Shown piece by piece: positions 1 through 9,240 of a stretch of 64,000 nucleotides of DNA. The DNA comes from Shewanella sp. KT0246 (GTDB lineage Bacteria > Pseudomonadota > Gammaproteobacteria > Enterobacterales > Shewanellaceae): positions 160,469 through 224,468 of the forward strand of contig NZ_BPEV01000002.1 in NCBI RefSeq assembly GCF_019654955.1, in the 5' to 3' direction. The position numbers and the translations under genes were made by a program. Numbering within the stretch: the stretch's first letter is position 1; each line of letters begins with the position of its first letter. The notes under the pieces were generated by a model that made no database searches, was not told the DNA's origin, and saw only the letters and a list, made by a program, of their open reading frames with translations.

Positions 1-610
1 TTTATAGGTATGACTCATTGTTACTCCATCATTATTAAAGGACATTAACTGAGTATAGATAACCTATAAAAATCTGCGTAACTTCAACACAATGAATGAA
101 TATTACTCATATTAAAAGCACTTTTAAGGATAAGCAGCAGAGTCTTGTTATGTTTATTCTAAGTTTTAACCCAAAGCTTTTTTCATCAATAAAATGAGTC
201 AAACAAGTCACTAAAAGTGACTTACTTCTACTCTCACATTCAACTTTTAACCACTACCAAAGCTGAAGCATAATTGAACGTTTGACATTTTATTAGCCAC
301 TTTATGGCTTAAACAGGTTATTGCATAAACAGTATGGATATTTGGTGATTGGATATCATAAAAGCCTTATTCTATAAGGCTTAGGTAACTTTGCTAGCTA
401 CCCTAACTCAAATGGATTTATCTACGATCATAAGGCCGAACGAACCATTAGGCTTATTCAATAAAACACTATGAGTTTATCCGCAAAAGGAATCGATAAT
501 ACAAGTTTTAGCTTTATTGGTGACGAATAAAAGGAAACCGTAAGTTTGTAATTTTCATATCAAAAAACGCAACAAGTTAACAAGTTAAGTACATTTATGT
601 AAATTAATTA
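1..610. other. Intergenic region, no gene seen
   Basis: I find no convincing coding region here on either strand. The sequence is AT-rich. The only structure noted is a perfect 8-bp hairpin (AAGCCTTA at 362-369, TAAGGCTT at 375-382) without a following T-tract, so it is not a clear terminator. The stretch lies upstream of metR and may also contain the leader of a gene beyond the left edge of the window. Confidence 0.5.
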
Positions 611-613
611 CAC

Positions 614-637
614 AGGCGTCTGGACGTCTAGAAGTTT
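614..637 (+). promoter_or_regulatory. MetJ operator: three tandem met boxes
   Basis: Three adjoining 8-bp units, AGGCGTCT, GGACGTCT and AGAAGTTT, match the MetJ met-box consensus AGACGTCT with 7, 7 and about 5 identities. MetJ binds two or more tandem met boxes as a repressor with S-adenosylmethionine as corepressor. The site is about 75 bp upstream of metR, as expected for MetJ repression of metR. Confidence 0.85.
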
Positions 638-685
638 ACTGTGGTACTCTGCATCTAAGCAATCGAATAGATTTCACCCGAAAGT

Positions 686-698
686 TGAACAAAATTCA
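686..698 (+). promoter_or_regulatory. MetR binding site in its own leader
   Basis: TGAA-N5-TTCA is a perfect match to the MetR recognition sequence. It lies just upstream of the ribosome-binding site (GAGG at 702-705) of metR, a position that suggests autorepression. The assignment rests on the consensus and on the adjacent metR gene. Confidence 0.7.
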
Positions 699-710
699 TG
701 TGAGGATAAT

Positions 711-1622
711 ATGATAGAGCTGAGACACCTTCGTACTCTAATGGCGCTCAAAGAGAGTGGTAGCCTAGCTGGTGCCGCGAAAAAACGTTTCGTAACTCAG
801 TCAGCGTTATCACATCAGATTAAAGAATTAGAAACCCGAATTAACTCGGCTATTTTTATTCGAAAAAGCAAACCGCTGTCATTCACACAAGAAGGCGCTA
901 GATTATTGAATCTCGCTGAAGAGATTTTGCCTAAAGTGATGGTAACCGAATCAGATCTTAAAAAAGGTCTAGATGCGGAGTCACAATCACTAAAACTGGG
1001 CATTGAATGTCACAGCTGTTTCCGCTGGTTAATGCCAGTGACAGAAGCTTTTAAACATATTGCACCAGACGGACGAATTGACCTTTCAAGTCGACATTTG
1101 TTTGATTCATTAAATGCATTAGAAATGGGTGAGTTAGACATAGTGCTGACCTCAGATCCTGTACCTGGTCACGCCTTGGCTTATCAGCATTTATTCGATT
1201 TTGAGGTTAAACTAGTTGTCGCTAACGAAAATTCATTAGCAAAAGAAGCTTTCATCAAGCCTGAGCAATTAGCTAAACAAACATTAATTACATACCCTGT
1301 TCCACTGCAGCGTCTAGATATTTTTAAACACTTTTTAGAACCTGCAGGTGTTGAAGCTGGTGAGCAAAAACAGTGCGACTTAACCGCGATGTTATTACAA
1401 CGTGTCGCGTGTAACGATGGCATAGCGGCATTACCAAGTTGGTCAATTAATGAGAGCCATGGATTAAACCTCTCTTCAGTAAAACTTGGCGCAGAAGGAT
1501 TAAAGCGTCCATTATTTGCAGCCTATCGCCGTAATGCGGCTAATACGAGTTTAATTCAAAAATGGTTAACGTTAGTGGCAGCAGAGGGCTTAAAGTTACA
1601 GCGCTTAAGTCAGCAACACTAA
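711..1622 (+). CDS. metR: LysR-type methionine regulator MetR
   Basis: This 303-residue protein has an N-terminal LysR-type winged helix (about residues 1-60, with the SALSHQIKELE recognition region) followed by a substrate-binding effector domain. Its length and N-terminus fit MetR, which activates metE, metH and related genes with homocysteine as coinducer. The ATG is preceded by GAGG at a good distance. MetJ boxes and a MetR site in the leader independently support the identity. The gene is monocistronic and ends at a strong hairpin terminator. Confidence 0.93.
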   Translation: MIELRHLRTLMALKESGSLAGAAKKRFVTQSALSHQIKELETRINSAIFIRKSKPLSFTQEGARLLNLAEEILPKVMVTESDLKKGLDAESQSLKLGIECHSCFRWLMPVTEAFKHIAPDGRIDLSSRHLFDSLNALEMGELDIVLTSDPVPGHALAYQHLFDFEVKLVVANENSLAKEAFIKPEQLAKQTLITYPVPLQRLDIFKHFLEPAGVEAGEQKQCDLTAMLLQRVACNDGIAALPSWSINESHGLNLSSVKLGAEGLKRPLFAAYRRNAANTSLIQKWLTLVAAEGLKLQRLSQQH

Positions 1623-1665
1623 TCTGAGCGCAGTTATATAACCTGTCAAAGAGCGCGTTAGACAT

Positions 1666-1694
1666 AAAAATGCCACTCATTGAGTGGCATTTTT
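1666..1694. terminator. Bidirectional terminator after metR
   Basis: A 14-bp perfect inverted repeat, AAAAATGCCACTCA with its complement, is flanked by A and T runs. It lies between the convergent metR and HDOD genes and can act for both. Confidence 0.85.
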
Positions 1695-1744
1695 GTATCT
1701 GAAACTATTTAGATAAAACCATGAGTTAACTTATAAGTTAGCAG

Positions 1745-2497
1745 TTACTCATCTCCCACAAGCGGATTAATCAGCACATTGCGCTTAGCTAGCACATGTC
1801 TCAAAACCATCCCCGCAGAATTAGGATTATTCGTTTGGCTAATATTATGAGCAACCATAAATTCATTACGTAAATCATCATCTAAACCTAGCGCCTCAAA
1901 CGCTTCGATAGATAAACTTTGCTGCTGTGTATCAATTAAGTTTTTAATCACTTGCAATGCAATCGCTTTCTCTGAGGCGGCATTTAAAAATGCAAAAGCA
2001 CTCAAGGTAATCACTTGGCCAAATACACTGAATAAGGCTAGGGTTTGCACTTCGTCAGCATCAATATCAATGGGTTGATCGCTCTCTTCAATATCACGAA
2101 GGTGCTGAACCGCATCAACTGCAATATTCTCAGTTAATGTCCAATAGCCTTTTACCAGTTTACTATAAGGTTCTTTTAACTCATCTAAACGCTCTTTTAA
2201 ATAAAAAGAAAACGCATAGCGATAAATATTCACTTGTCCTAAACGGATAAGAGCATCTTTAATACTACGATTTTTAGTAGAGATGATACCACCAGCTTGA
2301 GCAGTATTACTGCGCCATAATAGATGCGCAGCTAAGGCTGGGTCACTTGAAACGATGTCGATTAAAATACGAATATCGGCTTCGTTAATCAGTGCTTTCT
2401 TTAAAGGAATCAAAATACCACGTCGACCAATCACTTGCTCTTCGTTTCCGATAATAGCTTTGACTTGAGTTAGCACCTGTTGCTCAAGATAGGTCAT
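1745..2497 (-). CDS. HDOD-domain protein
   Basis: The 250-residue protein is entirely helical in appearance and has the HDOD pattern: an N-terminal helix with ILIPLKKAL, then DIRILIDIVSSDPALAAHLLWRSNTA, here followed by a shift in the usual serine position, and then SIKDALIRLGQVNIYRYAF. HDOD proteins are HD-superfamily relatives that usually lack hydrolase activity and take part in signalling or stress regulation. No membrane segment or signal peptide is seen. It is monocistronic and convergent with metR. The specific partner is unknown. Confidence 0.8.
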   Translation of the reverse strand: MTYLEQQVLTQVKAIIGNEEQVIGRRGILIPLKKALINEADIRILIDIVSSDPALAAHLLWRSNTAQAGGIISTKNRSIKDALIRLGQVNIYRYAFSFYLKERLDELKEPYSKLVKGYWTLTENIAVDAVQHLRDIEESDQPIDIDADEVQTLALFSVFGQVITLSAFAFLNAASEKAIALQVIKNLIDTQQQSLSIEAFEALGLDDDLRNEFMVAHNISQTNNPNSAGMVLRHVLAKRNVLINPLVGDE

Positions 2498-2593
2498 ATT
2501 GTACTGCTTCCCTTTAATATTTTTAGATTTCTATTAGGGAATTTATCCACATAAGCGGCACTAAGGTCAAGTAATTAATCTATTATCAAACAA

Positions 2594-2620
2594 AAAGCCG
2601 ACAAGCTGCTTGTCGGCTTT
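2594..2620 (-). terminator. Terminator after the leftmost TonB receptor gene
   Basis: A perfect 12-bp stem (AAAGCCGACAAG and its complement) with a 3-base loop is followed on the minus strand by a T-rich tract. It ends the leftward transcript of the TonB-dependent receptor. Confidence 0.85.
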
Positions 2621-2676
2621 AGATTCTTCGTCATTTACGCAGCTAAGCGAATATAATAGCAGTACAAAAAAATGGC

Positions 2677-4656
2677 TTAAAAGCGGTATCCCGCCGTTAA
2701 GCGAACTGAGCGACCATTACCAGAATAATATCCATTGCCCCAAGCAGAGTAGTAACCCGCACTGACATATTCTTCATCTAATAAGTTATCGGCGCGCAAA
2801 CTCGCAGACCAGTTATCGCGTGTATAGTTAAGCGCTAAGTTAGCTAGCACATAGCTTGATAACTTAGGATCAACGTTGCCATTATCACCTTCAATAAAAC
2901 GTTCACCTGTGTAGATACCTTCTACAAATAGCTGCCACTCAGATGCAATATCGTAACTTAAGTGCGCGCGGCCGTTATGCTTTGCAACCCAAGAAAGTGC
3001 TTTACCTTCGTTTTCGCCTTCAGTGAACTCTGCATCAATGTATTCATACGATGCTCCTAATAACCAATCAGCTGATAACTGAATATCGTAACTGGTATTG
3101 ATCCCGTATCGACGCGATGCATCAGCATTAACGTTAGCCCCACCACCTTGAGGACCGTCAGTACGACCAGCATCGTAAACAATCTCATCTTCTAAATCGA
3201 GGCGGTACGCATTTAACTTAAATACCTGTGCTGTTGTGGTCCAATCCCAACCCGCTTCATATGAGCGACCAGTTTGTGGGTCTAGCCCAATAGTGGTGAT
3301 AGGGGTATAAGCTTGTTCATCCACTTTAGCGAAGCGGAAGTTATCATTGGCGCGGATATAAAAACGGTTTTCAATACTTGGACGATAGTTAAGGCCTAAC
3401 TCAAATGCATGCGCATCATTATCAAGCTCTACACCAGTTGGATAGAGTGTTTGATCTGTTAAGTCATCAGTGACTTCACTGTAACGACCACCAACAACAT
3501 AAGATAATGTCTTAGTTAACGGTACTGACGCTTGAGCATAAACACTGGCCATTTTTTGCTCATTGTTTCTTTGAGTATAGGCTAAATCAAAGTCAGCTTC
3601 ACCGATGCTTAAATCAATACCTGCAACAATATCTAAATCACCCTGTTCAAGCTGGTAGTTAGCCGTGGCTTTTGGTGAAAAACTTAATAAATTACGTTCA
3701 ATACGACCAGCGCTGCCATATAAAAAGTTAGTGGTTAACGTGTCTGAGTAGGTTAAATCAGCAATTAATGCCCACTCTTGGTTTAACTGATATTCATAGC
3801 CACTACGCAGCGCTGTGGTCATTTCGTGAGTGTATTCGCCATCAGTGAAAGGAGCAGCTTGAGTTGGGTCTTGCTCAAACTGTTCAAGTGATAATGCACC
3901 TGGTGCTTGGCGGTTATCATCAAAATAGTTAGCTTCGACAAAGAATTGCTGTTTATCTGATTGATACTGTAAACGACCTAACACTGAGCCAGTTTCGCTT
4001 TCATTATTGTCTCGATAGTTGTCACTTTGGTTATAGCTCGCTGCTAAATAATAACGCCACGCCTCATTTATCGCCCCAGAGATATCACCTTTAGCTTCAT
4101 AAGTATCAAAGCTACCACCGCTAAGTTCAAAGGCTCCACCAGTGCCATTAGGTGCCTTAGTGATGATATTAATCACACCACCTACAGCTTGGTCACCATA
4201 AAGCACACCTGCTGAGCCGTATAGAACTTCTACGCGCTCAACTTGATTTAATGGCACGGCATTGATGCTAGGCGCTGAGATATCGATATTATTTAAGCGG
4301 CGACCATCAATCAAAATCAAGGTGTTACTGGCAGCTTGTGACGCCGTAAAGCCACGCATCGCAAAGGTGGTTCCTGAGTTATTATCAGAAACTTGAATAC
4401 CTGCTTGGCTACGAAGTAAGTCAGTTAAACTCACCGCGCCGCTCATTTCAATATCAACCTGATCAATAACGTTAACGTTGGCAGCAATGTTTAACGGATT
4501 GGCTTCACTCCGACCGATAACCACAATGGTTTCAGTGCTATTAGTAGCAGAAGAAGTGTTAGCTGTTTCAGCTGTTGCGCTTGAAACAAATGATACAGCA
4601 GAAACGCTTAATATTAGGCTAAGCGCAGTTGCGATTTTAGTTGGATTAGTACCCAT
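2677..4656 (-). CDS. TonB-dependent outer-membrane receptor under B12 control
   Basis: The 659-residue protein has a Sec signal peptide, a TonB-box-like stretch near ETIVVIGR, a plug domain (about residues 55-170, with VERVEVLYGSAGVLYGDQAVGG) and a C-terminal 22-strand-type barrel ending in aromatic F. AGGAG precedes the ATG. A cobalamin riboswitch lies directly upstream, so the cargo is probably a corrinoid, cobinamide or a cobalt chelate. It is not linked to ABC transporter genes. It is one of three TonB receptors in the window and is divergent from the BtuB at 46268, so substrate identity is inferred from regulation only. Confidence 0.85.
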   Translation of the reverse strand: MGTNPTKIATALSLILSVSAVSFVSSATAETANTSSATNSTETIVVIGRSEANPLNIAANVNVIDQVDIEMSGAVSLTDLLRSQAGIQVSDNNSGTTFAMRGFTASQAASNTLILIDGRRLNNIDISAPSINAVPLNQVERVEVLYGSAGVLYGDQAVGGVINIITKAPNGTGGAFELSGGSFDTYEAKGDISGAINEAWRYYLAASYNQSDNYRDNNESETGSVLGRLQYQSDKQQFFVEANYFDDNRQAPGALSLEQFEQDPTQAAPFTDGEYTHEMTTALRSGYEYQLNQEWALIADLTYSDTLTTNFLYGSAGRIERNLLSFSPKATANYQLEQGDLDIVAGIDLSIGEADFDLAYTQRNNEQKMASVYAQASVPLTKTLSYVVGGRYSEVTDDLTDQTLYPTGVELDNDAHAFELGLNYRPSIENRFYIRANDNFRFAKVDEQAYTPITTIGLDPQTGRSYEAGWDWTTTAQVFKLNAYRLDLEDEIVYDAGRTDGPQGGGANVNADASRRYGINTSYDIQLSADWLLGASYEYIDAEFTEGENEGKALSWVAKHNGRAHLSYDIASEWQLFVEGIYTGERFIEGDNGNVDPKLSSYVLANLALNYTRDNWSASLRADNLLDEEYVSAGYYSAWGNGYYSGNGRSVRLTAGYRF

Positions 4657-4817
4657 TTACCTTTAACTCCTGAAAGGAAAAATGGGGCATATTTGCCGCA
4701 GCGAATTGTGCTAGTGTTCAGCCAGAGAATCGGATCTATTGGATCCACTCACCTTTGCTATCAACTAGTGAAGCTACATTTCGAGATCTGCCCACCGAAA
4801 TCTCAAAATCATCTTTT

Positions 4818-5042
4818 TGGGGCCGGTCTCCGGACTTAGGATAAAGTCATATAAATGACTCACGAAGCAGAGTTTTAAACGTTTTCATTTACTGTAATTA
4901 CCTTTATTGTAATTAATAGCAAACATAAGCAAACGCACTCAGTTCTCACCATTACCGTTGCGGGGGCAGCACTAGACTCTCACTAGTTTCCCGATTATCC
5001 CGTGTCACAACATCACAAAGATGAAGCACTCACAGGCACCAC
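4818..5042 (-). ncRNA. Cobalamin riboswitch (leader of TonB receptor)
   Basis: Read on the minus strand, the region contains the conserved core GCTGCCCCCGCAACGGTAA, a preceding GGGAA element and the 3-prime box AGTCCGGAGACCGGCC. All match the adenosylcobalamin riboswitch consensus. Its length of about 225 nt is long because of an extra segment between the core and the B12 box. Cobalamin binding should switch off the downstream receptor gene. Confidence 0.92.
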
Positions 5043-5157
5043 ATAAGATTGACGATAAATTTGTCATTGTTACGATTGTCGTTAAACAAGTCCATATAAC
5101 AACTAGGCGCATTATAACTGGTTAAAGTTACTTTTTGGTATAAAGAATGAGGATCAT

Positions 5158-5199
5158 TCATATTATTCAATGCTGAGTTATACAGATTGAATAATATGA
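5158..5199. repeat. 13-bp perfect inverted repeat upstream of the B12-regulated receptor
   Basis: TCATATTATTCAA at 5158-5170 is the exact complement of TTGAATAATATGA at 5187-5199, with a 16-base spacer. It sits about 115 bp beyond the riboswitch 5-prime end, where a promoter is expected, and 36 bp after the stop of the gene at 5236-5892. It could be an operator or an AT-rich stem ending that gene. Confidence 0.6.
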
Positions 5200-5235
5200 G
5201 CTCATATAAAATAGATAAAGGCTTGCTAAATAGAC

Positions 5236-5892
5236 CTAACGCTGAAATTTAAGTTGCAGCATTTTTGAAATGAAATCGCGATGATTTGAGCCATTTAGCG
5301 GTGGATTAGACTCGCTAAACACTTCGCCTCTCATCGACTTATGAATTAAATACATATCTTCGGTATCTTTAAGTACAGCGTAATAACCAATTTCACCCTG
5401 ACGTGTTCTAGATGTTGCTCCACCATAAACATTCTTCATATTGGTACAGCCAATAATACCGTGATAAGCCTCTTTGCCACCAATTTGGGTCATACCAAGT
5501 TGCTCATAAGTCACACTACCTTGGCAGGCATCTTGGTATGTATCAGCAAATCTATCTAGAAATTGAGTGCTATCAATGCTGGTAGCTAGGCCTTTAAAGC
5601 CTTGAATGCAATATAACGCAGACCAATCGTTGAGAGTTTCACCAGCAGGTACAAACTCAGCTTTGTACATGTTGCCTTTTTCAGAATTAAAAGCCATTTT
5701 CCAGCCAACAGGCAGATCAAATGATACTTTATTAGCAAAGATTGAAAGTTGTTTCTGTTCTGAACCGCCATCAGCATCTGAATATGCCGTTATAGCGTTA
5801 ATATGAGGGGTTGGCTCTTTGGCCATTACATTATAAGAAGGGCTCAATAAAAATAGCCCCGCAGATATTATTAGGGTCATGCTAGCTTTCAT
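5236..5892 (-). CDS. Secreted protein of unknown function
   Basis: The 218-residue protein has a signal peptide (hydrophobic residues 5-24, probable cleavage after VMA) and a mature domain with three cysteines and a PVGWKMAFN segment. The length and composition suggest a periplasmic protein. I do not recognise the family. It is monocistronic, and neither the neighbouring B12-regulated receptor nor the DUF3622 gene points to a function. Confidence 0.7.
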   Translation of the reverse strand: MKASMTLIISAGLFLLSPSYNVMAKEPTPHINAITAYSDADGGSEQKQLSIFANKVSFDLPVGWKMAFNSEKGNMYKAEFVPAGETLNDWSALYCIQGFKGLATSIDSTQFLDRFADTYQDACQGSVTYEQLGMTQIGGKEAYHGIIGCTNMKNVYGGATSRTRQGEIGYYAVLKDTEDMYLIHKSMRGEVFSESNPPLNGSNHRDFISKMLQLKFQR

Positions 5893-6000
5893 ACCGAAAT
5901 CATCCTTGGTATTGGTGCTGAAAGGTGAAACCTAGTTAAATCAAACAGAAATACAGCAACTATGTCACCAAAATGTTGCATTACTGTATTATCTTAACGA

Positions 6001-6318
6001 TTAATCTTCAAGCTCATCCGCTGAATCAGTTAGATCTATTTCATTTGCTTCATCAGTTAACGCTTCTGCAGCAATGGCATCAGCAATAGATTTAGCTTTA
6101 ATTTTCTTTTCAGTTTTACGTTTATTACGTTCAACTTGGGTGCTCATAAATGCTGTTAGCTCTTTTTGACCCCATGCAACCGCTTCATCTTCTGTTGTAA
6201 AACCATCGTGACTCTTAGACACGATCGTTTTAGTTGCACTCATACGACGAGTGATTTCAGTCTTGAAAGTATCGCCAACGGTTAACACTCTAAAATCGTA
6301 CTTCTTACTTTTGCTCAT
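6001..6318 (-). CDS. DUF3622 family protein
   Basis: The 105-residue protein matches the DUF3622 pattern: SKKYDFRV near the start, EITRRMSATKTIVSKSHDGF in the middle and EDEAVAWGQKELTAF after that. The C-terminus is basic and then acidic and probably disordered. The family is found in Vibrio and Shewanella relatives and has no known function. It is a cytoplasmic stand-alone gene. Confidence 0.8.
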   Translation of the reverse strand: MSKSKKYDFRVLTVGDTFKTEITRRMSATKTIVSKSHDGFTTEDEAVAWGQKELTAFMSTQVERNKRKTEKKIKAKSIADAIAAEALTDEANEIDLTDSADELED

Positions 6319-6425
6319 TATTCGGTTTTTCCTAGCTAAACTCAGCTTAAATTAAGGTCGCGCAGTGTACGCGAACATTGTCTATTTAGCACTCATTTTG
6401 AGCACTTTTAAATTAAAAGGTAAAG

Positions 6426-8354
6426 CTACTGCTTTACTAGTTGGTTTGAGCCCACAATCATCATTTCACATTTCTGACAATCAAAGACTAACTTCAATCT
6501 ATCTTTACCGATATCTAACACCATAGGATCGGCTTTAATCCCTTCAACTTCTTTAGGACATAAGTTGAAACTGTAACGTAAACAGTGCTTAGTCACCATC
6601 AATGGCGCATCAGTTAATACTTGGTTTTTCTCGTAAGTATCTTCCATCTGAATCACGCCATGCTGCTCGTAAAACTCACGAGACTTATCATTGGCAACGT
6701 TAGATAAAAAGCTTAAATACTTTTGCGGGAAACGCGCTTCTTTATCATGCTCACCACGAAGTGGACGCTGATAAGCATTTACACGAGCCTCATCAAAAGC
6801 CGCTATCGCATCTCGGCGTAGACCATTGATGACTGAAGCTGGTAAAAACCAGCGATTGGCACAATTAACCTGTAACTGCTGCAAGCTGTAGTCACTGTTA
6901 CCCAGTTTAGCTAACTGAGTACGTAAATTCGCGTCAGCTTTGGCGTAATCTTTTGCTGGCTCTTTAGCCCATTCAAGTTTAACCGTGACTGAATGTTGAT
7001 GCTTATCTGAAACTGTTAATGCAATACCAGTCTCAGTGTCATCTAACACCATATCGACCATGATTTTACGGGTGGCTGAATCTTTTGATAGCAAAGCATC
7101 AAACTGGTGGTCAAAGTTTCTGAAAAGCTCGACACCCACTTTCAAGTCTTTACTGACATCGGTTAAAAATAAAGTATTCCCATCGGCGCGGTTTACCCGC
7201 AAACCTTTGGTTTTGTTATCTGACAAACGTTGCTTTTGATAACCATCAATAAAGAAACACAAACCATCACCATTATTAAACTCGATGGTTTTACCAGCTT
7301 TTGCACTGTCGACTTTAATGAAGTCGCGGCCAACACCCACAATGGTACCGACCTTTTCACCTATGTATTTAGGTGAACTAAAATGCTCAATCAATGCGGT
7401 ACGCTGATTGATAAAATAATCGGTTTTACCACGGTTAAAGCTTTTTTCAGGATCTGGTGTGAAAGTGAACTCACTGCGACCATGAGACATAGATTCTAGA
7501 TCGCTGCGGCGATCGATAATCGCATCAAGCTGCTGACGGTAATGTGCGGTGACATTTTTAAGGTAACTGATGTCCTTTAAACGTCCTTCAATTTTAAAAG
7601 AGGTCACGCCCGCATCAATCAATGCTTCGAGGTTTTCCGTTTGGTTATTATCTTTAAGTGATAATAAATGCTCATTTTCAGCTAAGACTTCACCATCTCG
7701 GGTTGAAAGGTCACATGGTAAACGACACATTTGCGAACACTCACCGCGGTTAGCACTGCGATTTGAAAACGCATGACTGATGTTACATAAACCGCTGTAA
7801 CTTACACATAGTGCGCCATGGACAAAATATTCCAATTTAAGCTTGGTGTTGTCAGCAATTTGCTTAATTTGCGGCAAGTTTAACTCGCGGGCTAATACTA
7901 CTTGCGAGAATCCCACCTGCTCTAAAAATACTGCTTTTTCAGGGGTGCGATTATCCATTTGCGTACTGGCATGCATGGCAATTGGCGGTAAATCCAATTG
8001 CAGCAACCCCATATCTTGGATAATTAACGCATCGACACCTGCTTCATATAATTCCCAGATTAAGCTCTGCGCCTGCTCAATTTCGTCATCCATCAAAATG
8101 GTATTTAACGCAACGAAGACTTGAGCATGATAGCGATGAGCAAATTCAGCTAAACGAGTAATATCTTCAACACTGTTACCCGCATTATGGCGTGCGCCAA
8201 AAGCTGGGCCACCAATGTAAACCGCATCAGCACCGTGACGAATGGCTTCAATACCATAGTCAGCGTTTTTTGCAGGTGCAAGAAGCTCTAACTGTTTCTT
8301 TTCAGTAGGCTTAGTTGGCGTTGATGTCGGCGAAAATATTTCTACAGAACTCAT
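6426..8354 (-). CDS. rlhA: U32-family 23S rRNA C2501 hydroxylation protein RlhA
   Basis: The 642-residue protein follows E. coli RlhA (YdcP) throughout: ELLAPAKNADYGIEAI at the start, then HGADAVYIGGPAFGARHNA, and the U32 signature around EYFVHGALCVSYSGLCN with clustered cysteines through CSQMCRLPC. A C-terminal extension has KHCLRYSFNLCPKE and CQKCEM. The length (653 in E. coli) separates it from the shorter TrhP/YegQ. RlhA is needed for hydroxylation of C2501 in 23S rRNA, and the cysteines may hold an iron-sulfur cluster. It appears monocistronic. Confidence 0.9.
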   Translation of the reverse strand: MSSVEIFSPTSTPTKPTEKKQLELLAPAKNADYGIEAIRHGADAVYIGGPAFGARHNAGNSVEDITRLAEFAHRYHAQVFVALNTILMDDEIEQAQSLIWELYEAGVDALIIQDMGLLQLDLPPIAMHASTQMDNRTPEKAVFLEQVGFSQVVLARELNLPQIKQIADNTKLKLEYFVHGALCVSYSGLCNISHAFSNRSANRGECSQMCRLPCDLSTRDGEVLAENEHLLSLKDNNQTENLEALIDAGVTSFKIEGRLKDISYLKNVTAHYRQQLDAIIDRRSDLESMSHGRSEFTFTPDPEKSFNRGKTDYFINQRTALIEHFSSPKYIGEKVGTIVGVGRDFIKVDSAKAGKTIEFNNGDGLCFFIDGYQKQRLSDNKTKGLRVNRADGNTLFLTDVSKDLKVGVELFRNFDHQFDALLSKDSATRKIMVDMVLDDTETGIALTVSDKHQHSVTVKLEWAKEPAKDYAKADANLRTQLAKLGNSDYSLQQLQVNCANRWFLPASVINGLRRDAIAAFDEARVNAYQRPLRGEHDKEARFPQKYLSFLSNVANDKSREFYEQHGVIQMEDTYEKNQVLTDAPLMVTKHCLRYSFNLCPKEVEGIKADPMVLDIGKDRLKLVFDCQKCEMMIVGSNQLVKQ

Positions 8355-8495
8355 AATGAATGTTTATCTTTTTCTAGGTAATAAAAAATGCATCAAGATA
8401 GTAGCTAAACACGGACTAAAACCACGTGTATGTCACTATCATTGACGCACTGTTCAGCTTGCTAGTTTAGCAAAAAATAACCAGTTTCGTTGCTT

Positions 8496-9062
8496 TTACT
8501 TAAACAAATGCTGAATATTCTTAAAATCACTTTTACCTTCAGCGATTTCCTGCGGGTTTAATCCCGATACTTCATGAGGGAACACTAACCACTCTTCAGA
8601 CTCGTGAATAAAGTAATCAGGCTTCAAATCTACCGCTGTATTCTTTGGTTTGTAATAAGGGCAGGCAACACGAATATCAGTAGGGATGTTCTTACGCATA
8701 AACTTTTGCAGCTTATCGATTAACGCATCAACACTACGACCAGAGTCAAAAACATCGTCAACAATCAATAGTCCATCATCAGCATTAGCATTTTCAATAA
8801 TGTAATGTAGGCCATGTACTTTGATTTTCTTGCTTTGCTTGTCGGTACCAATTCCGTAATAAGAAGACGTTCTTACGGCGATATGATCCGTTTCAACATT
8901 TTTGAAATCATAGAATTCTTGCACAGCAATACCGATTGGAGCGCCACCACGCCAGATACCAACAATAAATTGTGGTCTAAAGCCACTGTCATAAACCTGC
9001 GCAGCAAGTTTAAAAGAATCTTCCAGTAGCTGTTGTGCACTGATGTAATGTTTATCTGTCAT
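8496..9062 (-). CDS. Purine phosphoribosyltransferase
   Basis: The 188-residue type I phosphoribosyltransferase has the PRPP loop LLIVDDVFDSGRS, an N-terminal FIVGIWRGGAPIG loop and a C-terminal hood. It resembles the hypoxanthine or xanthine-guanine group that salvages purine bases with PRPP. The exact base specificity cannot be read from the sequence. The gene is alone on the minus strand, with a divergent DnaJ-like gene on its right. Confidence 0.82.
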   Translation of the reverse strand: MTDKHYISAQQLLEDSFKLAAQVYDSGFRPQFIVGIWRGGAPIGIAVQEFYDFKNVETDHIAVRTSSYYGIGTDKQSKKIKVHGLHYIIENANADDGLLIVDDVFDSGRSVDALIDKLQKFMRKNIPTDIRVACPYYKPKNTAVDLKPDYFIHESEEWLVFPHEVSGLNPQEIAEGKSDFKNIQHLFK

Positions 9063-9240
9063 TGGTTTTGGCCCCTATCATTTTTATTGCGGCGAATTTT
9101 ATACCAAATTAGGATAGTTTGTCTGTGAGGAATACGTTTAATCGTCATATTTGTTAAACAAAATGAACTTAGGGACGCTATAAGCGGTTGAACAAAAAAA
9201 CATCATTGACTCCACATTGTTCTGTGGCATAGTAAATTTA

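Noticed and set aside
815..1423. Reverse-strand reading frames inside metR and many similar ones across the window
   Set aside because: They are shadows of clear genes on the other strand or frame and have no domain or ribosome-binding site.
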